Assembly: GCA_958510825.1 (NCBI GenBank)
Contig: OY294047.1
Location: 40,687,229 to 40,751,228 of the forward strand
Direction: 5' to 3'
From: Brachypterus glaber
Lineage: Eukaryota; Arthropoda; Insecta; Coleoptera; Kateretidae
DNA length: 64,000 bases
Shown here in pieces: positions 11,990 through 22,648 of this stretch (positions are counted from its first letter, which is position 1; each line of letters begins with the position of its first letter). The position numbers and the translations under genes are program-made. Below the pieces are notes generated by a model. That model made no database searches. It was not told the DNA's origin and worked only from the letters and a program-made list of their open reading frames with translations.

Positions 11990-13045
11990 AATAAACCACC
12001 GACAAAAAAGGTAGGTAAATATTTTACAATTATTGTAGATAAAGTTTCACTTTTAAACAAGTCAAACAAATATTGTTGTAAAATAGGTTCATTTATATCT
12101 TATATTATTTTAGTAACCTCTGGTGTTACTCAAGGTTCGCATAGTGCTCCTACATTATTCCTTATTTTTATAAATGATATATATTCAGTCTTTAAATATA
12201 GCGAAGTCATACTTTTTGCGGACGATTTGAAATTTTTCAAACATGTATCTTGTAGCGCTGATGCTTATCTTCTTCAAAGCGATTTAAATCGGTTGGTTGA
12301 ATGGTGTGTCAATAATAAATTATCACTAAATGTTAACAAGTGTAAACATATGTCTTTTTATAGGGGCATTCGCAAAGTTGAATTTTCATACTTCATTAAT
12401 GATTCTATCTTAGAGTCCGTTAATTCTATTAAAGATCTTGGTGTTACTTTTGATCGTGAGCTTAACTTTATAATGCACATTAATAATATAACATCTAAAG
12501 CATCTAAGATGTTGGGTTTTGTTTTAAGAAACTGTGGTGAGTTTTCTGTTAGATCTTCAGTTAGAGTTTTCAATTCTTTAGTTAGATCCAATCTAGAATA
12601 TGCCTCAATTATTTGGTCTCCTCAATATAATAATCATATTGATGGGTTGGAAAGTATCCAAAGAAAAATGCTTAGGTTTTGTGCTTTTAAATTAAACACT
12701 CCTATTCCTGATCATAACTACTCCCACATTTATTCATTTTTAGATGTAGATTTATTGGAAAGTAGGAGAAAAAAGTCAGATTTATGTTACCTTTTCAAAA
12801 TATTTAATGGGCTTATTGATTGCCCAGACTTACTAAGTCAAATACATTTAAATGTTCCGGCAAGGGTCATGCGCAACATTTCTCCGCTTTTTAAAATCCC
12901 ATATCACCGTACAAATTACGGTTGTAATTCTCCCATGGATAGAGTCATGACTTTAGCCAATAGTTTGGATAATTGTGACTTTACTTTTTCCACTTTAGCA
13001 TCGTTTAAAACCTCTTTAAAAAGCATTAACTTCACTGATGTTTAA
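11990..13045 (+). pseudogene. 5'-truncated Jockey/CR1-like non-LTR reverse transcriptase
   Basis: One frame stays open for about 351 codons to the TAA at 13043-13045, with no start codon near the truncated end. In order it shows the RT palm motif VTSGVTQGSHSAPTLFLIFI, then the catalytic ILFADDLKFF (FADD; codons at about 12209-12238). A thumb-like segment 'LSLNVNKCKHMSF' follows, then 'IKDLGVTFD', 'LEYASIIWSP', 'IQRKMLRF' and a C-terminal 'RTNYGCNSPMDR'. This order is typical of Jockey/CR1-group elements of insects. The N-terminal endonuclease, RT fingers and any ORF1 are absent. The usual P and L of S-G-V-P-Q-G-S-x-L-G-P are replaced (T, S, A). An uninterrupted 1-kb frame suggests a fairly recent insertion. 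Confidence 0.85.
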
Positions 13046-13245
13046 ATTTCTTATTAATGTTTAATTTTTTAATTTTAGTATTGTATAGTTTTTTGTTATC
13101 TGCAAGGTTATTTTTTCTATATTTTTTTGTTATAATTATTATTTTTTTTTTACATTATATTAGGTTTCTATTATCATGTTATCTTATGTACATTTAATTT
13201 TTGTAGTGGGGTTTTCCCGTTAATAAATAAATAAATAAATAAATA
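13046..13245 (+). mobile_element. 3' UTR and (AAAT)n tail of the non-LTR element
   Basis: About 170 bp of T-rich untranslated sequence follow the RT stop codon and end in 'gttttcccgtt' and then (AATA)n at about 13220-13245. A short microsatellite tail is usual for CR1/Jockey-like insertions and sets the element's 3' end. A matching 5' target duplication was not located. Confidence 0.7.
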
Positions 13246-13497
13246 TTGTACATTAGGCTGATCCGAAAAAAATTTGTTGGTCAACGATTTAACCAAAATT
13301 GGTTAAAGCCTTTATTCTAAGTGTGTCATAAAAAATTCAGCTCAATTAAATGATCATAAACCAAATTTTAGGTACCCAAATTTGAAAGTTTTCCACTTCC
13401 ATTTTTTAACAAATTCTTTGCTTGTAGTAGAGTAGATATAATAGATAAAATAATACACTTTTAGTCAACTCTACATTACTTTTATTCTTTTTATATT

Positions 13498-13543
13498 TTT
13501 GTGATTGCAATTTCGAATGTTTACACATCCATCTTCAGGCAAA
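13498..13543 (-). ncRNA. Hammerhead ribozyme motif, Penelope type (HHR-1)
   Basis: On the minus strand the conserved core CTGAAGA (rc of 13532-13538) is followed by a U and stem II (GGATGT, GTAA loop, ACATTC) and then GAAA. Stem III is the fully self-complementary ATTGCAAT, followed by C17. Stem I pairs TTTG with CAAA after one A.C mismatch. Minimalist hammerheads with palindromic stem III are known from Penelope-like elements, where they are thought to act as dimers. It lies 660 bp downstream of the GIY-YIG ORF that ends at 14201, on the same strand. Confidence 0.7.
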
Positions 13544-14200
13544 CTAAAAATAAATTAGAAAAGTAGGTATTAGAACCGATACTAAACAATGTAAACACAG
13601 CTTAACCTTATCAAACCTTGCGTTAAGAACAAAATTTCAAGAAAAATTACACAAATTCATCTATGACAATTATATAAATAATTACCTTAAATCTCAGATT
13701 AATCGTAGAAACGATAGTCATATTAACATTAAATAGTTAAAAAGTAAATAAAAATTATTAACAAAAGTCGAATGACATGACTTAACCTACAAAGTGCATA
13801 GCACAGACACACAGTAGAGTAAGTCTATAGACAGAAAACGTGGCTCAAATGAAGCTGCCATCTATCGTTTGGGTTCAATATCAATAAGCATTACTTTTCA
13901 CTGCCACTTTAAGACAAAGTTTTCGAAATTGCCCGCAGAATAAAGGAGCTCAAGGTCACCCGCCCCGCCCACAGACAAACAGAATTTATAAAACTATTAC
14001 CCCCCCCATATATTTTTTTTTTCTTTTTTTCCCAAAGAACGAAAAACCCCCACTCTACCCAACAACAATGAATGACACCAAATGCATACGAAAATATCAA
14101 AAATCATTATTTACGTCTGCCACTTTGAAATAAAGTTTTCGAAATTGTCGAAAAAGCTATTGATATCTTATCTAGAGTTCACGAACAACTGAAGGTTGAG
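13544..14200 (-). other. Presumed 3' part of Penelope-like element; internal direct repeat
   Basis: Lies between the GIY-YIG ORF and HHR-1 on the same strand. An imperfect direct repeat containing 'aaagttttcgaaattg' occurs at about 13899-13934 and 14116-14150. A C run and T run (about 14000-14035) produce a spurious minus-strand frame. Whether ORF and ribozyme belong to one insertion is inferred from position only. Confidence 0.4.
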
Positions 14201-14731
14201 TCACATTCTAATTCTATCCGAGAAGATCTTGAACAAACTAGAATTCTGAAATATAACTTGCTTGTTCAAAACTCTCTCAGGATATCTGTTGTAATGACTC
14301 ACTATCTCCAGTTCTTCGTATACTTCCAAATTTGAATCATTATGGATAGTGTGTAAGATTTGAAATCCTGTAGTAGGATTGAAACTATGGTATTCACTTC
14401 TGAGGTGATTTAAAAAATGTGAATTTGAACTTTCTCCTAAATGTTCCCTTAACCGAGCGTCAAACGCCCTTCCAGTTTTGCCCAAATAAAAACAATCACA
14501 CATATCACAAGAAATCTTGTAAACCCCTGACTTTGACATCTGAGGTATTGGGTCATTGTTTCTGACCAGTAAGGATTTGAGATTTAAGTCAGTCTTGAAA
14601 GCAACTTTAACTCTTAAGTTATTTTTAAGTAGGTTGGCAATTTGTTGGCTAACATAACCTACGTAGGGGATGGAAATAAATATGCTTGAGTCACTTATAT
14701 TCTGTAAGGCTGTTAGATTGTCGGCAGACAT
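14201..14731 (-). pseudogene. Penelope-like element C-terminus with GIY-YIG endonuclease
   Basis: The frame has 176 codons and ends in TGA at 14201-14203. Residues 20-60 (IPYVGYVSQQIANLL, then KVAFKTDLNLKSLL and DPIPQMSKSG) match the linker that precedes the endonuclease in Penelope polyproteins. GVYKISCDMCDCFYLGKTGR (about residues 68-87) is the GIY-YIG signature with its CxxC pair. 'ARLREHL' and a downstream 'YEELEIV' supply the conserved Arg and Glu positions of the nuclease. The reverse-transcriptase domain that should lie upstream is missing, so the insertion is 5'-truncated. The start at 14731 is only the first ATG in the remnant. Inverted terminal repeats and hammerhead motifs surround it. 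Confidence 0.85.
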
Positions 14732-14880
14732 CTTTCTCTTTTAATTTTAGGTGACTAACCGCCAAAATTTTGGGTTTTAGAATAAAAAATATATAAATAT
14801 TATGCATGTGTTGTTAAACAAGACGACAGCTTAAGTTATGAAACCAAAAAGTTTAGCAATACATAATATTTAAAATAAAT

Positions 14881-14955
14881 TATAATTATAATTTTCTGGT
14901 TTGTAATAAAACTCTAATTTTTTGGCAGGTTTTAATGCGTCACTATTTTATCGCT
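14881..14955 (-). mobile_element. Penelope terminal repeat starting at ribozyme cleavage site (inverted arm)
   Basis: The minus strand from 14955 reads AGCGATAAAATAGTGACGC and continues for about 75 bp in parallel with the plus strand from 15141. The two copies therefore face each other around an (ATT)n tract. This arm lacks the ribozyme body: similarity starts within two bases of the cleavage position predicted for HHR-2. Confidence 0.75.
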
Positions 14956-15013
14956 AATTTACATATTTTACCTAAAAATGGGATTTAATACAGTCAAGAA
15001 AATACTTTTTTAT

Positions 15014-15014
15014 A

Positions 15015-15085
<71 letters not shown>
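15014..15085. repeat. (ATT)n microsatellite, about 24 units
   Basis: An uninterrupted ATT/TTA array at the centre of the inverted Penelope arms. The poly-isoleucine minus-strand frame across it is an artefact of translation. Confidence 0.95.
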
Positions 15086-15087
<2 letters not shown>

Positions 15088-15105
15088 AATAGTTGTTTTC
15101 TTTTA

Positions 15106-15143
15106 GCTTTGATAAAGCCCCCAAAGAGGGGAGAAACGTTAGC
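15106..15143 (+). ncRNA. Hammerhead-like motif with U3/A8 core (HHR-2)
   Basis: Stem I strands GCT (15106-15108) and AGC (15141-15143) pair exactly. The core reads TTGATAA instead of CTGANGA, so C3 and G8 are both replaced, by U and A. Stem II is CCCC/GGGG with a small loop. GAAAC follows, then the palindromic ACGT of stem III and U17 at 15140. Downstream sequence to about 15215 is the Penelope terminal repeat shared with 14881-14955. Activity is unknown. Confidence 0.55.
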
Positions 15144-15215
15144 GATAAAATGAAGTGACGAATTAAAACCTGCCAAAAATCCGAGTTTTATTACGAACCA
15201 GAAAATTACATTTGA
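15144..15215 (+). mobile_element. Penelope terminal repeat, direct arm
   Basis: Continues from HHR-2 and is about 85% identical to the inverted arm at 14881-14955. Shared landmarks are 'attaaaacctgcc', 'gagttttattac' and 'aaccagaaaatta'. Confidence 0.75.
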
Positions 15216-15756
15216 AGTTTGGCAACCTATATGGTATTTACAAATAATAATTATAAATATACGTAAAGTTTTAGGGGGGGGGGTTATGTATAAAATTCAT
15301 AACAATTTAGGAAAAAAAAAAGATTTTTTAATACATAACTCTTAATAATTATTTTTAAACAAATTAAAAAAGGTAGGGGTCTAAAAAGTTTCTAAATATA
15401 CTTTTAAATGGTAAAGTGACTTATGGGCCACCCTGTATATTTACTTGTGCAAGAATGATGGAAATAGAAGTGGAATCTTCTTATTCATAAGGAAGAAATT
15501 AATGTATACTACTGGATACTAGAAGAAATATAAACCATACATTTATATTTTCTTCTAAATAGGTAGGTATTAAATTCTATTAAATTCTATAGCAAATAGG
15601 TAATAGAAATATATTTTTAAATAAATTAATTAATTAACTTAACTGTAAATTATACCTGCGCCAATATAGATTATTTCAAAACAAAAACCAAGTTAAAATA
15701 AGTTTCATGCAATATAATGTTCAATTTATGAATGATACTCTATGGCCCTAACAACA
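15216..15756. other. AT-rich DNA without recognisable gene
   Basis: Contains a G run near 15275 and a CCACCCTGTATATTTA block at about 15430, a terminus-like motif shared with 44612. No coding region is supported. Confidence 0.45.
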
Positions 15757-16180
15757 TACAGAGCGGTCCAAAAGTCACTTTGATGAGTTCACTTTTAACG
15801 AGTTGAGTTATTGATTTTAAATTTAGAACACCTAAATAAGACAATTTAAACTATAGTTTTGGATATGTTTGATATTTTCAGCCTTTAAAAATGTGAGCAG
15901 GGGGTATGGGGGCATTTTTCAAGGGTCGTCTAATATATAATTGAAAGTCTTTAAAATTCTCTATTCGAACATATATTTTTTATTTTTTTTGAGTCATTTT
16001 TTGGGAGTTTAAAATAGGAATTTTTCTAAAAGTTTCTTTAAAAAAATCAACAATTTTCGAAAAATAGTTAATTTTATGATGCAAATAAGTATATTTTACT
16101 TTTACAAAAAAAATCATAAAAAATATCATTTTTTAGCAAAAAAAAATAAAAAACGAATACCCTAGAAAAAAAATAAAATA
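15757..16180 (+). repeat. GCGGTCCAAAAGT foldback family, copy 1
   Basis: Begins GAGCGGTCCAAAAGTCACTT. It continues with 'aacgagttgag', 'ttagaacacctaaataag', 'gatattttcagcc', 'gagcaggggg' and 'aaaattctctattcgaac'. The same block order occurs reversed at 57810-58000 and 45060-45200, and partly at 37090-37340. It is non-coding. Confidence 0.75.
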
Positions 16181-16710
16181 TGTACCTATATGAATAAATA
16201 AAGAGTTTTATTTGCTTTAAAATAATGATTATTATTATAATTATGAATTATCACGAAATTGAAAGTATATTTTCTGATAAATAAAAATTATAAATTATTA
16301 AGTAATAAAAAATATTTCAAAACCAAAACGAAGTTTGCGTACATATTTTTTTTATTATTTAAGTGGCCATCTTGAGTATTTATGAATTATACTTTACGGC
16401 CCTAACAACTGCATAAAAATGGGTTATAAGCACTTTAGTAACAAAGTACCAATGACCAAGTTTAAAGCCGAACACAATGTATAAATCATATCGTTGACCA
16501 TGTCGTAAATTTTTAATGACACTAAAATATAAATGGAGAAGTAAATTGTAGGTTAGAAATGTACTATAACTACATTTTTAGTATGCAAAATGCCTCGCTG
16601 AATGCAAAAATAAGGGTTCATATTTTCATTTCTTCTGTGCATTATGTACGCTAAATATACGTGGTAATACCACGTCGTGGTATGAAATGCAATCTACGTA
16701 TACAATATAA
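16181..16710. other. AT-rich DNA without recognisable gene
   Basis: No supported feature. An imperfect palindrome containing CCACGTCGTGG occurs at about 16670-16680 next to the hexamer array. Confidence 0.45.
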
Positions 16711-17136
16711 GTATAAGTATAAGTATAAGTATAAGTATAAGTATAAGTATAAGTATAGGTATAGGTATAGGTATAGGTATAGGTATAGGTATAGGTATAG
16801 GTATAGGTATAGGTATAGGTATAGGTATAGGTATAGGTATAGGTATAGGTATAGGTATAGGTATAGGTATAGGTATAGGTATAGGTATAGGTATAGGTAT
16901 AGGTATAGGTATAGGTATAGGTATAGGTATAGGTATAGGTATAGGTATAGGTATAGGTATAGGTATAGGTATAGGTATAGGTATAGGTATAGGTATAGGT
17001 ATAGGTATAGGTATAGGTATAGGTATAGGTATAGGTATAAGTATAAGTATAAGTATAAGTATAAGTATAAGTATAATTAAAAGTATAAGTATAAGTATAA
17101 GTATAAGTATTATTATTAGTATAAGTATAAGCATAA
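16711..17136 (+). repeat. Hexanucleotide array (GTATAA)7-(GTATAG)47-(GTATAA)7
   Basis: Seven GTATAA units (16711-16752), then 47 uninterrupted GTATAG units (16753-17034), then seven GTATAA units (17035-17076). A degenerate tail follows with further GTATAA units to about 17136. The long Tyr-Arg and Ile-Pro open frames on the two strands only reflect this array. It is not the arthropod telomere repeat TTAGG. Confidence 0.97.
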
Positions 17137-17995
17137 GTATTAACTCAAAAAGACAAAATTTGCAATTTTGGCGAAGGCGCATCATACAGGGTTCACTGTA
17201 AAAAGTAAACTGAATATTCAGTAACAAATGGATAGGAATTTGGAAGTTATGATCCTATACAATTGTACTTTAATTTTTTTTTTCTTAAGTACACGCAATA
17301 TTTCATGTCCGACCTTAAATATCAAAGTACGTGACTTTAGAACTATAGCGTAAATCCATTAGTAACATCCCAACTTAAAGCAAATTCGTTTCTCGACCAT
17401 ATTTAAATTTGTTCATATTTTGGTAAAACTTGCCTTATATACGTACACTTTAAATCCGCATTTTTTTTTTTTTCATATAAATCTCCATTTGACTGTAAGG
17501 GTATTTTAAAAACAGGGCCGTACGCTCCTGAACAAGATAAGACTTTCGTTCAAAAAACATTATTTTAAGCATGAAATGCTCTTTCTTCTTGTTGTCATAC
17601 TTTTTAAATATAGTCTTTTTTTAAAGTTGGTAATCAACCTCAAAATATTGTTAAATTTTTCAAAAATTTGGATATTTTTATGATGTGTAACTTTATAGGG
17701 AGGGCCTTTGGGAGGCTGATTTTTTTTAAACGGGACCGGCTTATAACTACTTTATTCTGACAAATTTTTAAATTCCTAGCTTGCTCTGTTATATTTTTAC
17801 AGCCTTCTATATCATACGTTTATTCAAAAATAACCCATATTCGAAGGCTTTGTCGGAATTTTTCTAATTTTTTTATATGTTCTAGCGCTACATGTATATA
17901 ATATAAGATAATAATAAAATATTTGTGTATTTTCGTTCAATTGGCAAAAAAAATTCAAATTTTCAACTTTTTGTAAAAAAAATAAAGTAATAATA
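17137..17995. other. AT-rich DNA without recognisable gene
   Basis: At about 17510-17530, 'cagggccgtacgctcc' resembles the terminus of the CAGGGCCGTAG hAT-like family, but no matching end is present. Otherwise featureless. Confidence 0.45.
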
Positions 17996-18148
17996 GGGTC
18001 ACTGGATCAGTTGTTGCTTTGTCTAGTGTTTTGGTGATTAGCCCTTTGAGTTTCTGGTAGTTTCCGCCTGATAAAAAGCCCAAACCAACCAACCACCAAA
18101 ACACACTAACACAAAAAGTATACAAAGCAAAAACCGATCTAGTGACCC
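17996..18148. mobile_element. MITE with GGGTCAC ends and TA duplication
   Basis: The left end GGGTCACTGGATC and the right end, inverted, GGGTCACTAGATC are flanked by TA on both sides. Further inward 'gctttgt' and 'acaaagc' also pair. The 153-bp size and TA target suggest a Tc1/mariner-type non-autonomous element. The minus-strand frame at 17955-18185 runs through it and is not a gene. Confidence 0.75.
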
Positions 18149-19135
18149 TAGATAATAGGCCATATAAGTATAGCTTATTTAACAATAACGTATACGGAAC
18201 GAACTAAAATAAAATAGAATAGAAGCTTTTGTTCGAATTAAATATTATTATATGAAAAGTATGAAAACTGCCCAAGTTGCAAGTTGCATTTATGTATGAC
18301 CTACGTGTAAAATAATTTAATGTGTTTTTAATGTTAAGGTCTCGAATTTTACAGTATATTCTTTTTGTTATACTCCTCGTAGCTTTACAGCAGAGGAGTT
18401 TTGCACGTTTATTTCGGAACCCGAAAAAAATTATATGTTTCAAATAAAAAATGTTTGTAGCAATAGGATATGCAAAAAAACATCCCTCCTATGTTGTTCA
18501 ATTGAAAAACTATGCTTACATACCAAATTATTTTTTTTAAAGAAAAAAAAAAATTGAAAAAAAAATTCCAATAAAAGAATTTTTTTTTAAAAAAAAAACA
18601 TATTTTTTTATTTTTATTTATTTATATATATACTATCCACCGTGAACAGTATATAATGGAATGCCTGTCACTACATAGCTTCACGGCTTGTTTTGTCTTT
18701 AAAACTGGAACAATGTAAGAAATTAAACAATACAAATACCTCAATACTATAACTGAGTTGGGCGGAGGTAAAAAAATGTTTAAGTGACCTGAAATTTGGC
18801 TTGCAAGCATAGTTTTTCAATCGAAATAACATAGGATCTTATGAAAAATTAGAAAAAAGTGTTTTTTTTGCAATGCCCTGATGTCCATACTTATGTCATG
18901 TTTAAATGATTTCTTGTCCGTGCAAAAATTCAAAAATAAATATCTCATACACTTTGTTTTTAGAAAAAAAAAACAATGTTGGCAAGAGAAAGAAGCTCAT
19001 TGAAATTGAAAAGAATAAGTACCCCCAAAAATTAAAAAGTTATGTGGGATAAACATTTTTAAAAAATCTAAAATGGTAAAAGAAAAATTCCAACTTCTTA
19101 TTTCAGAAAAACACGCTGTTATTAATACATAGTTA
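18149..19135. other. AT-rich DNA with recurring GCTTCACGGCTTG motif
   Basis: At about 18370-18430 and 18630-18690 are copies of a block containing 'tactcctcgtagcttta' or 'agcttcacggcttgtttt'. Relatives occur at about 20620-20680, 42470-42500 and 43755-43800. No gene is supported. Confidence 0.45.
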
Positions 19136-19255
19136 TTTATGTACCAAGGGTATTAAGTAGATGTTTATGCCCTGTGGGCGACCGGCTTACAAACCCGAGG
19201 GCCTCTGGGTTTGTAAGTCGCCCGTGGGCATAAACATCTATTAATGCGGTGCATA
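19136..19255. repeat. GC-rich hairpin of the CCAAGGG foldback group
   Basis: 'taccaaggg' leads into TAGATGTTTATGCCC, then 'gggcgac' and 'cttacaaacccgag'. After a three-base centre the same sequence returns inverted to TAGATGTTTATGCCC, giving arms of about 38 bp. General plan matches 39373-39502, 40674-40803 and 56141-56261: AT-rich ends with CCAAGGG and a GC-rich palindromic centre. Confidence 0.65.
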
Positions 19256-19803
19256 CAAACTTTTATGTCATACTAGTACGTTATTTCATCCACAATATAA
19301 ATATTTAAAAAAATCCAAAATTCAATTTGATTTTAACACTATCGTTGCTAGGGAAATGCTGTAATATCTTATAATAAGTTAATCAACTTTCAAACATTCA
19401 AAATTATAAGCGTAACATTTTTTATATAAAATGTAAGAATGGAGAAGCAAAATGTGTAATTTACCTAGGAGAAAGTAAAGAAAAGAAATGAAAGATGCTC
19501 TGTAATAGAAGCCAAGCTTGTCCAAATATGTTTTAAAAGAAATTGGAAAATGAAAATGTCAAATTGTCAGTATCAAAATCAAAATTTTCTGTGAAGAAGG
19601 AAGTAGATGCTCTCAACCTTCCATTTAAGAACACAATATTCTCAACGGTTCTACCGCTTAATATTGATAAAATAAATAATGATAAATAATAATAATAGTA
19701 AAAAAACTGTTTTTTTTTTGTCTTTATGCCCGCGTGGGCCATAAAACGCACTATGCCCGCACGGGCATAGGGTACACTATTATGTAGTTGGTAACTAAGC
19801 AAT
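19256..19803. other. AT-rich DNA with a small GC-rich hairpin
   Basis: 'tatgcccgcgtggg' and 'tatgcccgcacgggcata' at about 19727-19770 form short inverted repeats. The minus-strand frame at 19533-19820 shows no domain. Confidence 0.45.
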
Positions 19804-20025
19804 AATAGTATATTATTCAATGAGCGTAAAATAATTGCTATTAATCAATGAGGGTGAATTTTGAAACGCGAGCAAATAGGTGAGTGGCCTAATCACTCGA
19901 ATGATTAATAGCTATTATACGCGAGTAGAATTCAATACTTTATCCACGGTCGTTTGAAATTTTAAGCGGTTTATTTTTATGGGCCCGTGATTAAGAGGCC
20001 CATTAATCACGGATGTGGATAAAAA
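19804..20025 (+). repeat. Interspersed repeat AATAGTATATTATTCAATGA, copy 1
   Basis: About 220 bp, matched nearly end to end by 58026-58245. Shared landmarks are 'gatgattaatagctatta', 'cgcgagtagaatt', 'ctttatccacggtc', 'cggtttattt' and 'cccgtgattaa'. It contains several short internal inverted repeats (for example 'gagtggcctaatcactc'). Non-coding. Confidence 0.85.
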
Positions 20026-20088
20026 CACAATAATAAACTAGGATGACATAAAAAAATTAATCATACTTATAATATAAAAAATATCATA

Positions 20089-20230
20089 GGGAACGTTCAA
20101 GTATTACATAACGCAAATTTTAATCATTTTGGACCCCCCCTGTAACTCTATTTTCCTATACCATTAACATGGGCGTAACACTCCAAAATAACCCCCCCAT
20201 TGGAGCGTTAGGTAATACCTGAACGTTCCC
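20089..20230. mobile_element. Complete GGGAACG MITE with ATA duplication
   Basis: The 142-bp element begins GGGAACGTTCAAGTATTAC and ends with the inverted counterpart ...ACCTGAACGTTCCC. It is flanked by ATA at 20086-20088 and 20231-20233. A 3-bp AT-only duplication resembles PIF/Harbinger elements, but the superfamily is not certain. The interior holds two C runs and 'cattaacatgggcgtaacac', shared with 47709-47805. Confidence 0.85.
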
Positions 20231-21057
20231 ATACCAAGAAAAACAGCTAAACTTTTAGAAACAGAATAATACGAAGATCAACGTAATTTTTTTAGGAAAA
20301 ATTAGTTTGTTTAAAGGACCAGCCATGCCAAATTTTTAAAAAAGTCCCCAAATAACAAAAAAGCTATAAGGGACCGAGAGGGCTGAACTTTTTAAAAAAT
20401 CGAAAAAAAAATAGAAGAAAAAGTTCTAACAACACCACTTTTTTCAGAAAAAATGCTTTTATTAAAGGATTCAATAGTAACTTTAAAAAAATTCATTTTA
20501 AACAAAAAAATAAAGGGCATCAATTGAAAAAACAAATAAATGAAAATTATGAAGAAATGTTCCAATACAATATAAATTAAATTTAACTTAAAACTTCAGC
20601 ACTTGCAAGGCTGTGGTTCTGCGAGAAGTATACGATAAAATGCGAAACATTATATGGCTTCACGGCTTGTTTTTATTGTAGCTTGTGTCGTTGTTTTGGT
20701 CTTATTGAAGCCATTTTACGATTATGATGATGGTCATTACGGCTCTAACTTATTGCTTGTTAATTTCAAATAAAAAATAACTAATTTGTTAAAATGTATT
20801 GAAGCATAAATCATACCTAATAGTGGCAAAATGTTAGGTTCCTGTTACATCACTTTTTTAGTGAATTTTATAGTCGGAGAGCTGGGGACCATTTTTATTT
20901 TATTATTTGCTCCTGGCTATATTTTATTTATATTTTAAAGTACATTTAAATTAAGCTATTTTCAAATTTCTAGACTCCGGATCCGGTTTCTTTGGGTGCT
21001 AGAATCTCCAAAAGCTATGGCAATGAGCTACCAAAAATCTATTTTTAACTTGCCCAG
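20231..21057. other. AT-rich DNA without recognisable gene
   Basis: Includes a copy of the 'gcgagaagtata...atggcttcacggcttg' block at about 20618-20675. A 'taagctatttt...ggatcc.gtttctttgg.tgctagaa' block (about 20950-21010) recurs at 57290-57345 and forms the target region of the following hAT-like insertion. Confidence 0.5.
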
Positions 21058-22391
21058 TAGGGTGATGCAAAAAAAATCAAAATTATATTTTTAGGGGGGC
21101 CCAAACCTCAAATTATTCTATTTGGTGTAGAAAGAAACTAGATAAAATTTTATTAAAAAATTTTAAAATTTAGAGGTGGCTCAAAAAGCTCAAAGTTTAG
21201 AACGTTCCACGTCCTTACAGTTAGTGCATTATACCTATAAACCTGTAACCGATCTGCTTCAAATTCATATCATAGTTAGTACTACTCTATAGTACCACAT
21301 TACAATATTGTAATTAAAAAAAAATTCAACTGTTTCTAGTAGAGATCGTGATTCATGATTCGTGTCCCTAGAATGCACCAAATTGCACGCCGCGAGCTTA
21401 TTTTTCAACATGTCGTAATTTACTTATTTTTCAAGCTATTTTATTGATTAAAAAAGTTTTATTAAATTTAAAATTATTTCTTTTTAGCGCGTTTAAAAGT
21501 TTTTTAAATTTCTTATTATTTGACCTATTTTTATGAATATTTAAAATAGGGAAGGGAATAATAATTTAAGATTTTTATTTTTTTAGTTAGTTACAACACA
21601 TATCTATATTTTAAAAATTAGTGGTATTATTTAATTATAATATATATTTCCTATAAATAAAAGAGTCTGAAATCCTTCAAAAACAACGAAAAACGACTAA
21701 AAATAGCATATTTAAGACTCAATTTTGCCCCTATAGCTTAAGTGTGTGAGAAATAAATATCATAACTAATTAGTTCTAAGTGTGCTTTTTAAAAGTAAAA
21801 AACATAATTTGGCCAATGCAAAACATACACCGTTTTTAAAACCTTTTAAAAAATCAACTATTAAAATTTATGCCTTAAAATAGGATTTTTCGAAATATAT
21901 AATATATATTGATATATATTATATATTGATCTTACAAGTCAGGCATAAAAACCGACAGATAATTTTTTAAGCAGAAATTTATTTTTTTGCATTTAAAATT
22001 TACAATAAAAAAATCCAATAAAAAATATTCAGAAAAAAAACTATTATTTTTTTGATAAACCAAGACTCTCTTAGCAATTATCTGTCATAGTACGGGGAAA
22101 GCATTATTATTATTATTGTTAATATATTATGTATATGACATATATTTATAAAAAACATTAATATACTAAAATTGTTTTATTTTTTTTGCAGTTATTCGGT
22201 TTCCTATGCAAGAAATATATATTTTTTAACATATTCTCCCACTTTTAACCGTTTTGAGCCACCTCTAAATGTTAATATTTTTGGATAAAATTTCACGTAG
22301 TTTCTTTCTAAACCAAATAAAGTAATTTGAGCTTTGGACCCCCAAAAAATTCCAAAAAATTAAAAAATGTGCAATTTTTTGCATCACCCTA
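21058..22391. mobile_element. hAT-like non-autonomous element, 1334 bp, TSD TTGCCCAG
   Basis: The element is bounded by TTGCCCAG at 21050-21057 and 22392-22399, an exact 8-bp target duplication. Its termini are TAGGGTGATGCAAAAAA and the inverted ...TTTTTTGCATCACCCTA. Terminal inverted repeats extend imperfectly for about 140 bp. They share 'cctcaaattattctatttgg' against 'gctcaaattactttatttgg' and 'tttagaggtggctcaaaa'. The 8-bp duplication and short TAGGG-type end fit the hAT superfamily. The roughly 1-kb interior is AT-rich with no transposase frame, so movement would need an autonomous relative. Confidence 0.85.
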
Positions 22392-22399
22392 TTGCCCAG

Positions 22400-22516
22400 T
22401 CATATACATTTCATTTAATTCATTTCGAATTAGCTATTTTCATAGTTATACACAATAATTATGGGGCCAAGGGGTAAGAACAGTCTTTAAAGGGTGCCTT
22501 TAAAATATGTAATACT
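22400..22516. other. Short spacer
   Basis: AT-rich sequence between the hAT-like element and the Penelope palindrome. It continues the interrupted target sequence of the former. Confidence 0.4.
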
Positions 22517-22567
22517 TATAAAGAACTTTCACTTTCGGCTTTAGACCGTGTTAATGGATTTTCACTT

Positions 22568-22608
22568 TCCGACGTTTCGTCTCTTACTACTAGAGACATC
22601 TTCAGGGA
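22568..22608 (-). ncRNA. Hammerhead ribozyme motif, left arm (HHR-3)
   Basis: Read on the minus strand: stem I TCC/GGA, core CTGAAGA, one bulged U, stem II GTCTCT/AGAGAC with loop AGTAGTA, GAAAC, palindromic ACGT stem III, cleavage base C17 (complement at 22571). All invariant core residues are present. Confidence 0.8.
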
Positions 22609-22648
22609 TTAATCTGAAACTAAGTTTCGAATCAACTTGTGTCACTAT

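Noticed and set aside
12358..12591. Minus-strand ORF within the reverse transcriptase
   Set aside because: It is the antisense shadow of the RT reading frame.
16711..17136. Telomere-like or interstitial telomere array
   Set aside because: The unit is GTATAG/GTATAA. The usual arthropod telomere unit is TTAGG, which is not present in array form.
16661..17227. Long open frames translating to Tyr-Arg and Ile-Pro repeats on opposite strands
   Set aside because: They are the two readings of a pure hexanucleotide array. Any hexamer without a stop gives such a frame.
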